From Pseudoruegeria aquimaris (lineage in GTDB: Bacteria; Pseudomonadota; Alphaproteobacteria; Rhodobacterales; Rhodobacteraceae): 63,881 nucleotides of DNA. Location: assembly GCF_900172235.1 (NCBI RefSeq), contig NZ_FWFQ01000021.1, positions 1-63,881 on the forward strand, read 5' to 3'. A program made the position numbers and the translations under genes. Every line of letters starts with the position of its first letter. Within the stretch, counting starts at the first letter, position 1. Positions 18,081 to 26,904 of this stretch are shown here, one piece after another. The notes below the pieces were generated by a model, which worked only from the letters and a program-made list of their open reading frames with translations, did no database searches and was not told the DNA's origin.

Positions 18081-19193
18081 ATGGGCTTTCTCGACATCGA
18101 CAACACCACCAAGTCCTACGGCGCGGTAGAAGTCCTGCACAAGGTCGACATCTCGGTCGAAGAGGGCGAGTTCCTCGTGCTCGTCGGCCCCTCGGGCTGC
18201 GGAAAATCCACCCTGCTCAACATGATCGCCGGGCTGGAGGACATCACCAGCGGCGAGATCCGCATCAAGGACCAGGTGATGAACGGGGTGCACCCCTCCA
18301 AGCGCAACATCGCCATGGTGTTCCAGAGCTACGCGCTCTACCCCAACATGACGGTGGGCCAGAACATCACCTTCGGGCTGGAGATGCACGGCGTTCCAAA
18401 GCCGGAGCGCGAAAAGGCCATGCACGAGGTGGCGAGCCTGCTGCAGATCGAACAGCTTCTGGACCGCAAGCCCGGCGCGCTTTCGGGCGGGCAGCGCCAG
18501 CGCGTCGCCATGGGGCGGGCGCTGGTGCGCAATCCCGACGTCTTCCTGTTCGACGAGCCGCTCTCCAACCTCGACGCGAAGCTGCGGGTGGACATGCGCA
18601 CCGAGATCAAGAAGCTGCACCAGAAGCTGGGCACCACCATCGTCTACGTCACCCATGACCAGATCGAGGCGATGACGCTCTCCACCCGCATCGCGGTGAT
18701 GTATGGCGGCTACGTGCAGCAGCTCGGCACCCCGCAGGAGATCTACGACACCCCCGCCAACATCTTCGTGGCCACCTTCATGGGCTCGCCTGCGATGAAC
18801 GTGGTGCCGGCGACGGTGGCGGTGGAGAACGGCGTGCCAATGGCCGTGGTGGAACTCCACGACGGCTCCAGGGCCCGCCTGCCGTTCAGCCAGCAGAACC
18901 TCGCCGCCTGGGAGGGGCGCGAGATCATGCTCGGCATCCGGCCCGAGACGATCACCGATGAAGACGCGGCCGACCGCAAATCCACCAACATCGCGCAGAT
19001 GGTGAACCGCATCGTCGTGACCGAGCCTGCGGGCTCGGATACCTTCGTGACGATGACGCTGGGCGGCAAGGACGTGATCGCGCGGATGCGCTCGGACGCC
19101 GACGTGCGCCCCGGCGCCGATTTCACCTTCGCCGTCAACATGGAGAAGGCCGTGGCCTTCGACCCCGCAACGGAAATGCGGATCCTGCCCTGA
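18081..19193 (+). CDS. Sugar ABC transporter ATP-binding protein (MalK/UgpC family)
   Basis: A 370-aa ATPase with Walker A GPSGCGKSTLL (residues ~37-47), the LSGGQRQRVAMGRAL signature, Walker B VFLFDEPLSNLDAKL and the H-loop VTHD. A C-terminal TOBE/OB regulatory domain (from ~residue 235, with IMLGIRPETI) is typical of MalK-type subunits. It powers the two preceding permeases. Its stop overlaps the start of the first GMC gene by one base (TGATG). Confidence 0.96.
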   Translation: MGFLDIDNTTKSYGAVEVLHKVDISVEEGEFLVLVGPSGCGKSTLLNMIAGLEDITSGEIRIKDQVMNGVHPSKRNIAMVFQSYALYPNMTVGQNITFGLEMHGVPKPEREKAMHEVASLLQIEQLLDRKPGALSGGQRQRVAMGRALVRNPDVFLFDEPLSNLDAKLRVDMRTEIKKLHQKLGTTIVYVTHDQIEAMTLSTRIAVMYGGYVQQLGTPQEIYDTPANIFVATFMGSPAMNVVPATVAVENGVPMAVVELHDGSRARLPFSQQNLAAWEGREIMLGIRPETITDEDAADRKSTNIAQMVNRIVVTEPAGSDTFVTMTLGGKDVIARMRSDADVRPGADFTFAVNMEKAVAFDPATEMRILP

Positions 19194-20680
19194 TGGATGC
19201 GGATGTCCTCATCATCGGATCCGGCATGGGCGGCGCCACGCTTGCCGCCGCCCTCGCGCCCACGGGCCGCCGGATCGTGATCCTTGAGCGGGGGGAGCAC
19301 CTGCGCCCTTCGCCGCAGGATCGGGATGCCGAGGCGATCTTCGGGCGCGGCGTGTTCCGCCCGGCGGAGGAATGGCTGGACGGCGAGGGCAGGCCCTTCA
19401 CCCCCGGCAACTACTACAACGTGGGTGGCAATTCGAAGTTCTACGGCGCCGCGCTGATCCGCTACCGGGCCAGCGATTTCACGGCGATGCCGCATCCCGG
19501 CGGCATGACGCCGGGGTGGCCGCTGAGCTACGAGGAACTCGAGGCCGACTACCAGGCCGCCGAAGAGATGTACCAGGTGCGCGGCGACGCCACGCAGGAT
19601 CCCACGGAGCCGCCCCATTCCGGCGGCTACCCGCACCCGCCGGTGCCCGATGAACCCGACATCGCCGACCTGCGGCAGCGCCTGGCGCGCGTCGGGTTGA
19701 CGCCGGCGCCGATCCCGCTGGGCGTGGATCTGGACGCCTGGCTCGCGGGCGGCCGGACCACCTGGGATGCCTACCCCGACACCCGCGGCGCCAAGATGGA
19801 TGCGGAGTCCGTCGGGCTTTCGCGGGCGCTGGCCTATCCCAACGTGGAACTGCGCACCGGTCGCAAGGTGGAGCGGCTCCTGAGCGATGTGGACGGGCGG
19901 ATTACGGCGGTGCAGCTTGCCGACGGGGCCAAAATGCATGCGCCGCTCGTCGTGGTGGCCGCCGGGGCGGTGCAGACGGCGGCGCTGCTGCTGCGCTCGG
20001 CCAATGAAAACTGCCCCACCGGGCTTGCCAATCGCTCCGATCAGGTCGGCCGCAACTTCATGAACCACAATTGCTCCGCCGTGCTGGCGCTGCACCCGCT
20101 GCGCCGGAACCGGAGCATCTACCAGAAGACCCTGATGCTGAACGATTTCTACCTTCCGGCGGGGGGCAGGCCCGCGCTGGGCAACGTGCAGATGCTGGGC
20201 AAGATCACCGGGCCGATCCTGGCCGCCGGGGCGGGCTTGCCTCGCTTTCTTGCCAACGCCATCGCCGCGCGCAGCTTCGATCTCTACGCGATGAGCGAGG
20301 ATCTTCCCAACCCCGACAGCCGGGTGACGCTCGAAAAAGACGGCCGGATCCGCCTCGACTGGAAGCGCTCCAACTGGGAGGCGCATCTGAGGCTGGTGAA
20401 GGAACTGAAGCGCGCGCTACGCCGCGCGGGTTTTCCCGTCGTTCTCAGCAAGCCCTTCGACCGCCGCACGCCCTCGCACCAATGCGGCACCGCCCGCATG
20501 GGGCGCGATCCCGCACGCAGCGTCGTGGACAGCACCTGCCGCAGCCACGATCACCCCAACCTCTTCATCGTCGATGCCTCGGTGCTGCCGACATCGGCCG
20601 CCGTGAACCCGGCACTGACCATCGCCGCCCTCGCCCTGCGCGCCGGGCGCCACATCACCCGAACGGAGTTTGCCGCCTGA
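19193..20680 (+). CDS. GMC-family FAD oxidoreductase (first of pair)
   Basis: 495 aa. The N-terminal FAD-binding motif DVLIIGSGMGGATLAAAL is followed by NYYNVGGNSKFYGAALIRYR, and the C-terminal GMC domain has SHQCGTARMG with the probable active-site His and VNPALTIAALALRAG. It lacks a signal peptide, so it is cytoplasmic unless exported with a partner. It resembles sugar-oxidising GMC dehydrogenases (gluconate- or glucose-3-dehydrogenase relatives) more than choline dehydrogenase. It is coupled to the ATPase gene and the next GMC gene by single-base overlaps. Confidence 0.9.
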   Translation: MDADVLIIGSGMGGATLAAALAPTGRRIVILERGEHLRPSPQDRDAEAIFGRGVFRPAEEWLDGEGRPFTPGNYYNVGGNSKFYGAALIRYRASDFTAMPHPGGMTPGWPLSYEELEADYQAAEEMYQVRGDATQDPTEPPHSGGYPHPPVPDEPDIADLRQRLARVGLTPAPIPLGVDLDAWLAGGRTTWDAYPDTRGAKMDAESVGLSRALAYPNVELRTGRKVERLLSDVDGRITAVQLADGAKMHAPLVVVAAGAVQTAALLLRSANENCPTGLANRSDQVGRNFMNHNCSAVLALHPLRRNRSIYQKTLMLNDFYLPAGGRPALGNVQMLGKITGPILAAGAGLPRFLANAIAARSFDLYAMSEDLPNPDSRVTLEKDGRIRLDWKRSNWEAHLRLVKELKRALRRAGFPVVLSKPFDRRTPSHQCGTARMGRDPARSVVDSTCRSHDHPNLFIVDASVLPTSAAVNPALTIAALALRAGRHITRTEFAA

Positions 20681-22272
20681 TGGCCGAAGGATATGATTTC
20701 ATCGTGGTTGGCGGCGGGTCCGCCGGTTCCGTGATCGCCGCACGCCTGTCGGAGGATCCCGATGCGCGGGTGCTGCTGCTGGAGGCCGGCGGCAGCGATC
20801 GCCACCCGTTCTTCCACCTGCCGGCGGGCTTTGCGAAGATGACCAAGGGCATCGGCTCCTGGGGCTGGACGACGGTGCCGCAGCGCGCGATGCAGAACAA
20901 GGTGTTCCCCTACACGCAGGCCAAGGTGATCGGCGGCGGCTCCGCCATCAATGCCCAGATCTACACCCGTGGCGCGGCGGCGGATTACGACGAATGGCGC
21001 CAGATGGGTTGCGAGGGCTGGAGCTACGAGGATGTTCTTCCCTACTTCCGCAAGTCCGAGGACAACGACACCTATGAAGGCCGCTACCACGGCAAGGGCG
21101 GGCCGCTCGGCGTCTCGATGCCGGCCGCGCCGCTGCCGATCTGCGATGCCTTCATCGCGGCGGCAGGGGAACTGGGCATCCCGAAAACGACTGACGTGAA
21201 CGGCGAACGGCAGGACGGCGTGGGCTACTACCAGCTCACCCAGCGCAACGCCCGCCGCTCCTCCGCCGCGATGGCCTTCCTCGCCCCGGCCCGGCGGCGG
21301 CCCAACCTCACCATCCGCACCGGGGCACAGGTGCGGCGCATCCGGGTGAAGGCCGGCCGCGCGACGGGCGTGGAAATGGCCGATGGCACGGTGCTGAGCG
21401 CGGATCGCGAAGTGATCCTGTCGTCCGGGGCGATCGGTTCCCCGCGCCTGCTGCAACTCTCCGGGATCGGCCCGGCCGACCACCTCAAGGCGCTCGGGAT
21501 CGACGTTGTGTTCGACCAGCCCGGCGTGGGGGCGAACCTGCAGGATCACCTCGATCTCTACGCGATCTGCGAGGTGACCGGCCCGCACACCTACGACCGC
21601 TACGCCAAGCTGCACCTCAGCGCGCTGGCCGGGCTGCAATACCTGTTCACCCGCAAGGGGCCCGTGGCCTCCAGCCTGTTCGAGACCGGCGGCTTCTGGT
21701 ACGCCGATCCGGACGCGCGCTCCCCCGACATCCAGATGCACCTGGGGCTCGGCACCGGGATCGAGGCCGGCGTCGCGGCGATGCCCAACGGCGGCGTCAC
21801 GCTCAACGCCTGCCACCTGCGCCCGCGCTCGCGCGGCACGGTGCGGCTGAAATCGGCCAACCCCGCCGACATGCCGCTGATCGATCCGAACTACCTGTCC
21901 GATCCCTACGACCGGGAGATGTCGATCCGCGGCCTCAAGCTGGTGCAGGAGATCCTCGCCCAGCCCGCCTTGAGCAAATACATCCTCGCCGAGCGCCTGC
22001 CCGGCCCGGGCGTGAAGACGGATGAGGATTACTTCAATTTCATCTGCGTCCACTCCAAGACCTCCCACCACTGCGCAGGCACCTGCCGGATGGGCGCGGA
22101 TGAGGCCGCCGTGCTCAACCCGCGCCTGCAATTCAATGGCATCGACGGCCTGCGCGTGGCCGATGCCTCGGTGATGCCCACCGTCAATTCCTCCAACACC
22201 AACGCTCCTGCCATCATGATCGGCGAGAAGGCCGCCGACATGATCAAGCAAGATCAGGGAATGCAGCCATGA
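20680..22272 (+). CDS. GMC-family FAD oxidoreductase (choline/alcohol-dehydrogenase-like)
   Basis: 530 aa. FAD motif DFIVVGGGSAGSVIAARLSEDP at the N-terminus, GGGSAINAQIYTRG (GMC signature 1), VILSSGAIGSPRLLQLSGIGP (signature 2), and a C-terminal HHCAGTCRMG plus the active-site Asn-rich stretch NSSNTNAPAIMIGEKAA. The start at 20680 overlaps the previous stop by one base; the frame is open far upstream but that part is a shadow of the first GMC gene. Likely oxidises a primary alcohol to an aldehyde, matching the operon's ALDH. Confidence 0.93.
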   Translation: MAEGYDFIVVGGGSAGSVIAARLSEDPDARVLLLEAGGSDRHPFFHLPAGFAKMTKGIGSWGWTTVPQRAMQNKVFPYTQAKVIGGGSAINAQIYTRGAAADYDEWRQMGCEGWSYEDVLPYFRKSEDNDTYEGRYHGKGGPLGVSMPAAPLPICDAFIAAAGELGIPKTTDVNGERQDGVGYYQLTQRNARRSSAAMAFLAPARRRPNLTIRTGAQVRRIRVKAGRATGVEMADGTVLSADREVILSSGAIGSPRLLQLSGIGPADHLKALGIDVVFDQPGVGANLQDHLDLYAICEVTGPHTYDRYAKLHLSALAGLQYLFTRKGPVASSLFETGGFWYADPDARSPDIQMHLGLGTGIEAGVAAMPNGGVTLNACHLRPRSRGTVRLKSANPADMPLIDPNYLSDPYDREMSIRGLKLVQEILAQPALSKYILAERLPGPGVKTDEDYFNFICVHSKTSHHCAGTCRMGADEAAVLNPRLQFNGIDGLRVADASVMPTVNSSNTNAPAIMIGEKAADMIKQDQGMQP

Positions 22273-22577
22273 TCCGCCACATCGTTCTGACCAGGTTCAA
22301 ACCCGAAACGCCGGAAGCGAAGATCCGCGAGATCTACGCCGGCCTCGCCGCCGTCGCCGAGAGGCTGCCCGGCGCGGGCGGCTTCACCGGCGGGCGCTCC
22401 GAAAGCCCGGAGCAGATCGAACGTGGCTACATGCATGGCTTCGTGATCGATTTCGACAGCTGGGAGGCGCTGCAGACCTACGCCGATGATTCAGAGCACA
22501 AGGCACTCGGAGCCCAGCTCGTGGCCAATGCGATCGGCGGGATGGACGGTATTCTGGTGCTCGACCTCGACGTATAG
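22269..22577 (+). CDS. Dabb family (stress-responsive A/B barrel) protein
   Basis: A 102-aa ferredoxin-like alpha/beta-barrel dimer protein. It starts MIRHIVLTRFKPET and has the typical FVIDFDSWEALQTYADDSEHKAL helix. Members of this fold are small enzymes or accessory proteins. It overlaps the GMC stop by 4 bp. Its place between the oxidoreductases and the regulator suggests it processes an unstable product, but its function cannot be named. Confidence 0.88.
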   Translation: MIRHIVLTRFKPETPEAKIREIYAGLAAVAERLPGAGGFTGGRSESPEQIERGYMHGFVIDFDSWEALQTYADDSEHKALGAQLVANAIGGMDGILVLDLDV

Positions 22578-22607
22578 AGGGCGGGCAAGCCAGACCGGAG
22601 AGAGCGC

Positions 22608-23642
22608 ATGAAGCAACGCCCCACCATCCTTGACGTCGCCAAACAGGCGGGCGTGTCGAAATCCACCGTGAGCCTCGTGTTGCAGGGAAACCCGGCGGTG
22701 AAGGAGGAGACGCGCAAAGCCGTGCGGCAGGCGATGGCGGATATCGGCTACGTCTACAATCGCTCCGCGGCCACGCTGCGCTCGGCGACCTCGGGGCTGA
22801 TCGGCCTCGTGATCAACGATCTGCGCAACCCGTTCTTCACCGAGTTCGCCGCCAGCTTCCAGATGGAACTCAGCAATGCCGGCTTCGCTACGGTGCTGGC
22901 CAATGCCGACGAGGATCCGGGGCTGCAACGCCGGATGATCGCCTCGCTGGCCGAGCACGGGGTGGCGGGTTTCATCATCTCGCCCTGCTACGGCGAGGAG
23001 GCGGCGACGCTTTCCGAACTCGCGGCCTCGGGCACGCCCACGCTCCAGGTTTTCCGCAGGCTCGAAGCCGAGGGCGGCGCGCTGCCGTTTCTCGCGCCGG
23101 ACTACCTGCACGGCGGGCGGCTGGCGGCGGAGCACCTGATCCAGCAGGGCTGCCGCAACATCGCCTTCCTCGGCGGGCTGAACGACAGGCCGGTGACCCG
23201 TGAACGGATGAGCGGCTACCTTTCGGTGCTGGAGGAACATGGTCGCGCACCGCTGGTGCTGAGGGGGCAGTCCACCCGCGCCTTCGGTAAAGACGCCGCC
23301 GCGCGGCTGCGGCGCGAGCATCCCGAAGTGGATGGGGTGATCTGCTTCAACGATCTCGTGGCGCTCGGCGTGCTCGCGGCCTGCCCCGATCTGGGCATGC
23401 GCGCCGGGCAGGATCTGCGCGTGGTGGGCTTCGATGACATCGAGGACAGCCGGGACAGCTACCCGCCCCTCACCACGATCAGCTGCAACATCCCCGATTT
23501 CGCCGCCACGGCGGCGCGCCGGATCGTGGCCTGGATCAAGGAAGGCGAGGCGCCGCCCGCCTCCGCGCGCAGCCCGGTGCGGCTGGTGGTGCGCGCTTCA
23601 AGCGGCGTGAACAACAGGCAAAAAGGAACTCGCGATGACTGA
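22608..23642 (+). CDS. LacI-family transcriptional regulator
   Basis: 344 aa. LacI-type helix-turn-helix with hinge (TILDVAKQAGVSKSTVSLVLQGNPAVKEETR) and a periplasmic-binding-like sugar-sensing core (SGLIGLVINDLRNPFFTEFA; VVGFDDIEDSRDSYPPLTTI). It is the tenth of 13 genes of the operon, whose promoter region carries two LacI-type palindromes, so autoregulation is likely. Its stop overlaps the following start by 8 bp. Confidence 0.95.
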   Translation: MKQRPTILDVAKQAGVSKSTVSLVLQGNPAVKEETRKAVRQAMADIGYVYNRSAATLRSATSGLIGLVINDLRNPFFTEFAASFQMELSNAGFATVLANADEDPGLQRRMIASLAEHGVAGFIISPCYGEEAATLSELAASGTPTLQVFRRLEAEGGALPFLAPDYLHGGRLAAEHLIQQGCRNIAFLGGLNDRPVTRERMSGYLSVLEEHGRAPLVLRGQSTRAFGKDAAARLRREHPEVDGVICFNDLVALGVLAACPDLGMRAGQDLRVVGFDDIEDSRDSYPPLTTISCNIPDFAATAARRIVAWIKEGEAPPASARSPVRLVVRASSGVNNRQKGTRDD

Positions 23643-24795
23643 GGTGAAAGTGGCCGTGCTGGGCGCGTCCGGATGGATGGGCAGGGTCCACACGATGGCT
23701 TACCAGACCTTCCCGCATTTCTTCGGCACGAGCGGCGGCACCGCCCGCGTCGCGGCGCTCGTCTCCACGCGGGCCGAGGCCGAGCTCGGCTTCCGCGCGC
23801 CCGGCGCAAAGATCCTTTCGGACTGGCGGCAGGCGGTGAACGACCCCGAGATCGACCTGATCGACATCTGCCTGCCCGACAACATGCACCACGAGGTGGC
23901 CAAGGCCGCGCTTCTGGCCGGAAAGCACGTGTTCTGCGAAAAGCCGCTGGCCGATACGGCTGCCGAGGCCCGCGAACTGGCCGATCTTGCCCGTGCGAAA
24001 GGCGTCATCACCCGCGTCGGCCATGCCTTCCCGCGCAACCCCGTCCACGACCGCGCGAAAGAGATCATCGAGGCCGGCGAGATCGGCGAGATCAAGCTGT
24101 TCAAGGGCTGCCAGCACATCGACGTCTACGGCGATCCGCTCGCCCCCTACATGTGGCGCGCCGACGGCAGCCTCGCCCCCACGGGCATCATCGGCGATAC
24201 CGGCAGCCACGTGTTCAGCTTCATGGAATTTCTCGTCGGCCGGGTCTCCTCGCTGGTCGCCGACAGCTACGTCACCGCCCCGAGGCGCCCCAAGGTGGAC
24301 GGGCAGGATCTGGGCGGTTCCGCGCCCGAGATCACCGAGGCCACCGAGTGGGGCGAGGTGACCAACCCCGACGGCACCAACATCCTCTGCACCTTCGAGA
24401 ACGGCGCGAAGGGGATCGTGGATTTCAGCCGCGTCGCCACCGGGCGCAAGTTCATGCAGAGCTACGAAATCTACGGCACGAAGGGCAGCCTCGTCTATTC
24501 CTTCGACGAGGTGAACCGCCTGCGCTTCTACTCCAACGATGATCCCGGCGGGCGGCGCGGTTTCCGCGAGATCGACGTCGGCCCCGAGCACCCCGCCTAC
24601 GGCGCCTTCCTGCCGCTGCCGAACTTCGCGCTGGGCTACAACGAGACCAAGATCATCGAAGCCGCCGAGGTGATCCGCTCGATCACCACCCACACGCCGA
24701 TGTGGCCCACCTTCGAGACTGGCCACCACATCTGCCAGATCGTCGATGCCTGCATGGACTCCGCGCGCCAGCGTGCCTGGGTCGAAATCGCCTGA
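23635..24795 (+). CDS. Gfo/Idh/MocA-family NAD(P)-dependent oxidoreductase
   Basis: 386 aa. Rossmann motif VAVLGASGWMGRVHTMAYQ, the family's EKPLADT motif (Lys binds nicotinamide/substrate), and GDTGSHVFSFMEFL in the C-terminal sheet domain with the conserved D-x-x-x-H pattern. Acts on cyclitols or sugars (inositol, 1,5-anhydro- or keto-sugars). It overlaps the LacI stop, and an AAAAAGGAACT site precedes its start. Probably oxidises the sugar or sugar-like substrate brought in by the ABC importer. Confidence 0.94.
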   Translation: MTEVKVAVLGASGWMGRVHTMAYQTFPHFFGTSGGTARVAALVSTRAEAELGFRAPGAKILSDWRQAVNDPEIDLIDICLPDNMHHEVAKAALLAGKHVFCEKPLADTAAEARELADLARAKGVITRVGHAFPRNPVHDRAKEIIEAGEIGEIKLFKGCQHIDVYGDPLAPYMWRADGSLAPTGIIGDTGSHVFSFMEFLVGRVSSLVADSYVTAPRRPKVDGQDLGGSAPEITEATEWGEVTNPDGTNILCTFENGAKGIVDFSRVATGRKFMQSYEIYGTKGSLVYSFDEVNRLRFYSNDDPGGRRGFREIDVGPEHPAYGAFLPLPNFALGYNETKIIEAAEVIRSITTHTPMWPTFETGHHICQIVDACMDSARQRAWVEIA

Positions 24796-24817
24796 CCACC
24801 GAAGAAGGGAAGCCCCG

Positions 24818-26881
24818 ATGGCCCTCGCCGTATCACAAGAGATCCTCGACGCCCTGACCGATGTCGCCATGCCCCGCCTCGCGCCGGAGCCAGAGGCGGT
24901 CGAACACGTCACCCTCGGCGGTTTCACCATCCCCGTGCGGCGCGCCGGGGCCGTGGTGGTGGGCAGCGGCGCGGCCGGCCTGCGCGCGGCGGTCGAGATG
25001 AAGCGGCGCGGCGTGGACGTGGCGATCCTGAGCCAGAGCGCCTGGGGTGGCACCTCGGCCTGCTCGGGCTCCGACAAGCAGACGCTGCACACCGCCAACA
25101 CCAAGGATCGCGGCGATGATTTCCTCGCCATGGCCGCCGCCATCGGAGCGGGGGGCGCGATGGATGAAGATACCGCCTACATCGAGGCCGTCGGCTCCAT
25201 CCGCGCCATGGCCTCGCTGCAATACCTCGGCCTGCCCCTGCCGCAGGACGATCTGGGCGGCACCCTGCGCTACCAGACAGACCACGACGAAGTGGGCCGC
25301 GCCACCTCCTGCGGGCCGCGCACCTCGCGGCTGATGGTCAAGGTGCTGGCCGAGGAAGCGCTGCGCCTCGGCATTCCCTTCTTCAACCAGACGACGGCCG
25401 TGAAAATCGTGAAGGAGGACGGCCGCGTGGCCGGGGTGCTGGCGATCCGGCCCAGGGACGCCGGAGCGGCGAACCCCTACGGGTTGGCGCTCTTTCCCTG
25501 CGCCTCGCTCGTGCTGGCGGCCGGCGGGCCGGGAGAGCTTTATCGCGACAGCGTTTTTCCGAACGGCTGTTTCGGCTCGCTCGGGCTGGCGCTGGAAGCG
25601 GGGCTCGCGCTCACCAACATCACCGAAAGCCAGTTCGGCATCGGCACCCGCCGCGAGGGCTTCCCGTGGAACCTCTCGGGGACCTACGTGCAGGTCATCC
25701 CGCATATCTACTCGGTGGATGCGGAGGGCCGCGAGCACCATTTCCTGGCCGACTACTACCGCACCACGCAGGAAATGGCCTCCAACATCTTTCGCAAGGG
25801 CTACCAGTGGCCCTTCCACGCCAGCCGGATGCTCGATTTCCAGTCCAGCCTCGTGGATCTCGCCATCTTCCGGGAAGGCCAGAAGGGGCGGCGGGTGTTC
25901 ATGGACTTCAACCGCAACCCGCTGCCCATCGATGAACCCTTCAGCCTCGACAGGCTGGATGCGGACGTGGCCGGCTACCTGAGGAGCGCCGGGGCGGATC
26001 ACGCCCTGCCGATCGACAGGCTGCGGCACATGAACCCGCTCGCGATCGAGCTCTACAAACGATACAAGATCGACATCACCCGCGATCCGCTGGAATTCGC
26101 GGTGAACAACCAGCACATGAATGGCGGCATCGAGGTGGACATCTGGGGCCGCACCAACGTGCCCGGCATCTATGCCGTGGGCGAGGCGGCCGGCACCCAC
26201 GGGGCCACGCGCCCGGGCGGCTCCGCGCTCAACGCCGGGCAGGTGTTCGGCACCCGCGTGGCCGAGCATGTGGCGGCACGCGGCGGAGCGGCGCCCGGGG
26301 CCCTTGCCGAAGGGTCGGCCGAGGAGGCCTTGGGCGAGGTCCTTCGCGTCCTTGCGCCCGAAGGCGGCGGCCTGTCGTGGAAGGACATCCGCGCCGAGGT
26401 GCAGGCCCGCATGAGCGACAAGGCCGGCATCCTCTGCACCGCTGAAGAGGTGTCCGGCGCGCTGGCGGAGGCGAAGGCGTTGAACGGGGCGATCCGCGAC
26501 CGGGGCATCGCGCTCTCCCGCCCGTCCGAAGCGGCGCGGGTCCTGCAATGGCAGCAGATGGCGCTGGCCTCGGAGGCGGTGCTGGCCGCGCTGGACCACT
26601 ACATCGCGCAGGGCGGCGGCAGCCGGGGTGCGCGGGCGATCTGCGATCCGGAAGGCGAATCCCTGCCGCAATCGGTGCGCGGCCCGCTGGCCGATGTCCG
26701 CTTCCGCGCCGAGCGCGAGGAAGACAAGCAGAGCCAGCTCATCGTCCGCTTCGAAGGGGGCGGGATGGTGATCTCCGCCCGGCCCAACCGGCGCCACGAC
26801 GGCGCGAAATCCTTTTTCGAACGCGACTGGCCCGCCTGGCTCACCGGGCGCATCTACGATCACGGCGCCCCTTCGCCCTGA
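24818..26881 (+). CDS. FAD-dependent oxidoreductase, fumarate reductase/succinate dehydrogenase flavoprotein-like
   Basis: 687 aa. Dinucleotide motif AVVVGSGAAGLRAAVEMKRRG, WGGTSACSGSDKQTLH, and the flavoprotein C-terminal NNQHMNGGIEVDIWGRTNVPGIYAVGEAAGTHGATRPGGSALNAGQVFG. Longer than L-aspartate oxidase, with a ~130-residue C-terminal helical part and a final basic tail. No iron-sulfur subunit gene is adjacent. I set the start at 24818 (GAAGAAGGGA upstream); the longer frame overlaps the previous gene. Last gene of the operon, facing the DAO gene tail to tail. Confidence 0.88.
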   Translation: MALAVSQEILDALTDVAMPRLAPEPEAVEHVTLGGFTIPVRRAGAVVVGSGAAGLRAAVEMKRRGVDVAILSQSAWGGTSACSGSDKQTLHTANTKDRGDDFLAMAAAIGAGGAMDEDTAYIEAVGSIRAMASLQYLGLPLPQDDLGGTLRYQTDHDEVGRATSCGPRTSRLMVKVLAEEALRLGIPFFNQTTAVKIVKEDGRVAGVLAIRPRDAGAANPYGLALFPCASLVLAAGGPGELYRDSVFPNGCFGSLGLALEAGLALTNITESQFGIGTRREGFPWNLSGTYVQVIPHIYSVDAEGREHHFLADYYRTTQEMASNIFRKGYQWPFHASRMLDFQSSLVDLAIFREGQKGRRVFMDFNRNPLPIDEPFSLDRLDADVAGYLRSAGADHALPIDRLRHMNPLAIELYKRYKIDITRDPLEFAVNNQHMNGGIEVDIWGRTNVPGIYAVGEAAGTHGATRPGGSALNAGQVFGTRVAEHVAARGGAAPGALAEGSAEEALGEVLRVLAPEGGGLSWKDIRAEVQARMSDKAGILCTAEEVSGALAEAKALNGAIRDRGIALSRPSEAARVLQWQQMALASEAVLAALDHYIAQGGGSRGARAICDPEGESLPQSVRGPLADVRFRAEREEDKQSQLIVRFEGGGMVISARPNRRHDGAKSFFERDWPAWLTGRIYDHGAPSP

Positions 26882-26904
26882 AGCGGGAAAGGCCCGGGCG
26901 GCAA

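Noticed and set aside
20071-20679. Long N-terminal extension of the second GMC gene
   Set aside because: Overlaps the first GMC gene in another frame; the FAD motif follows the start at 20680.
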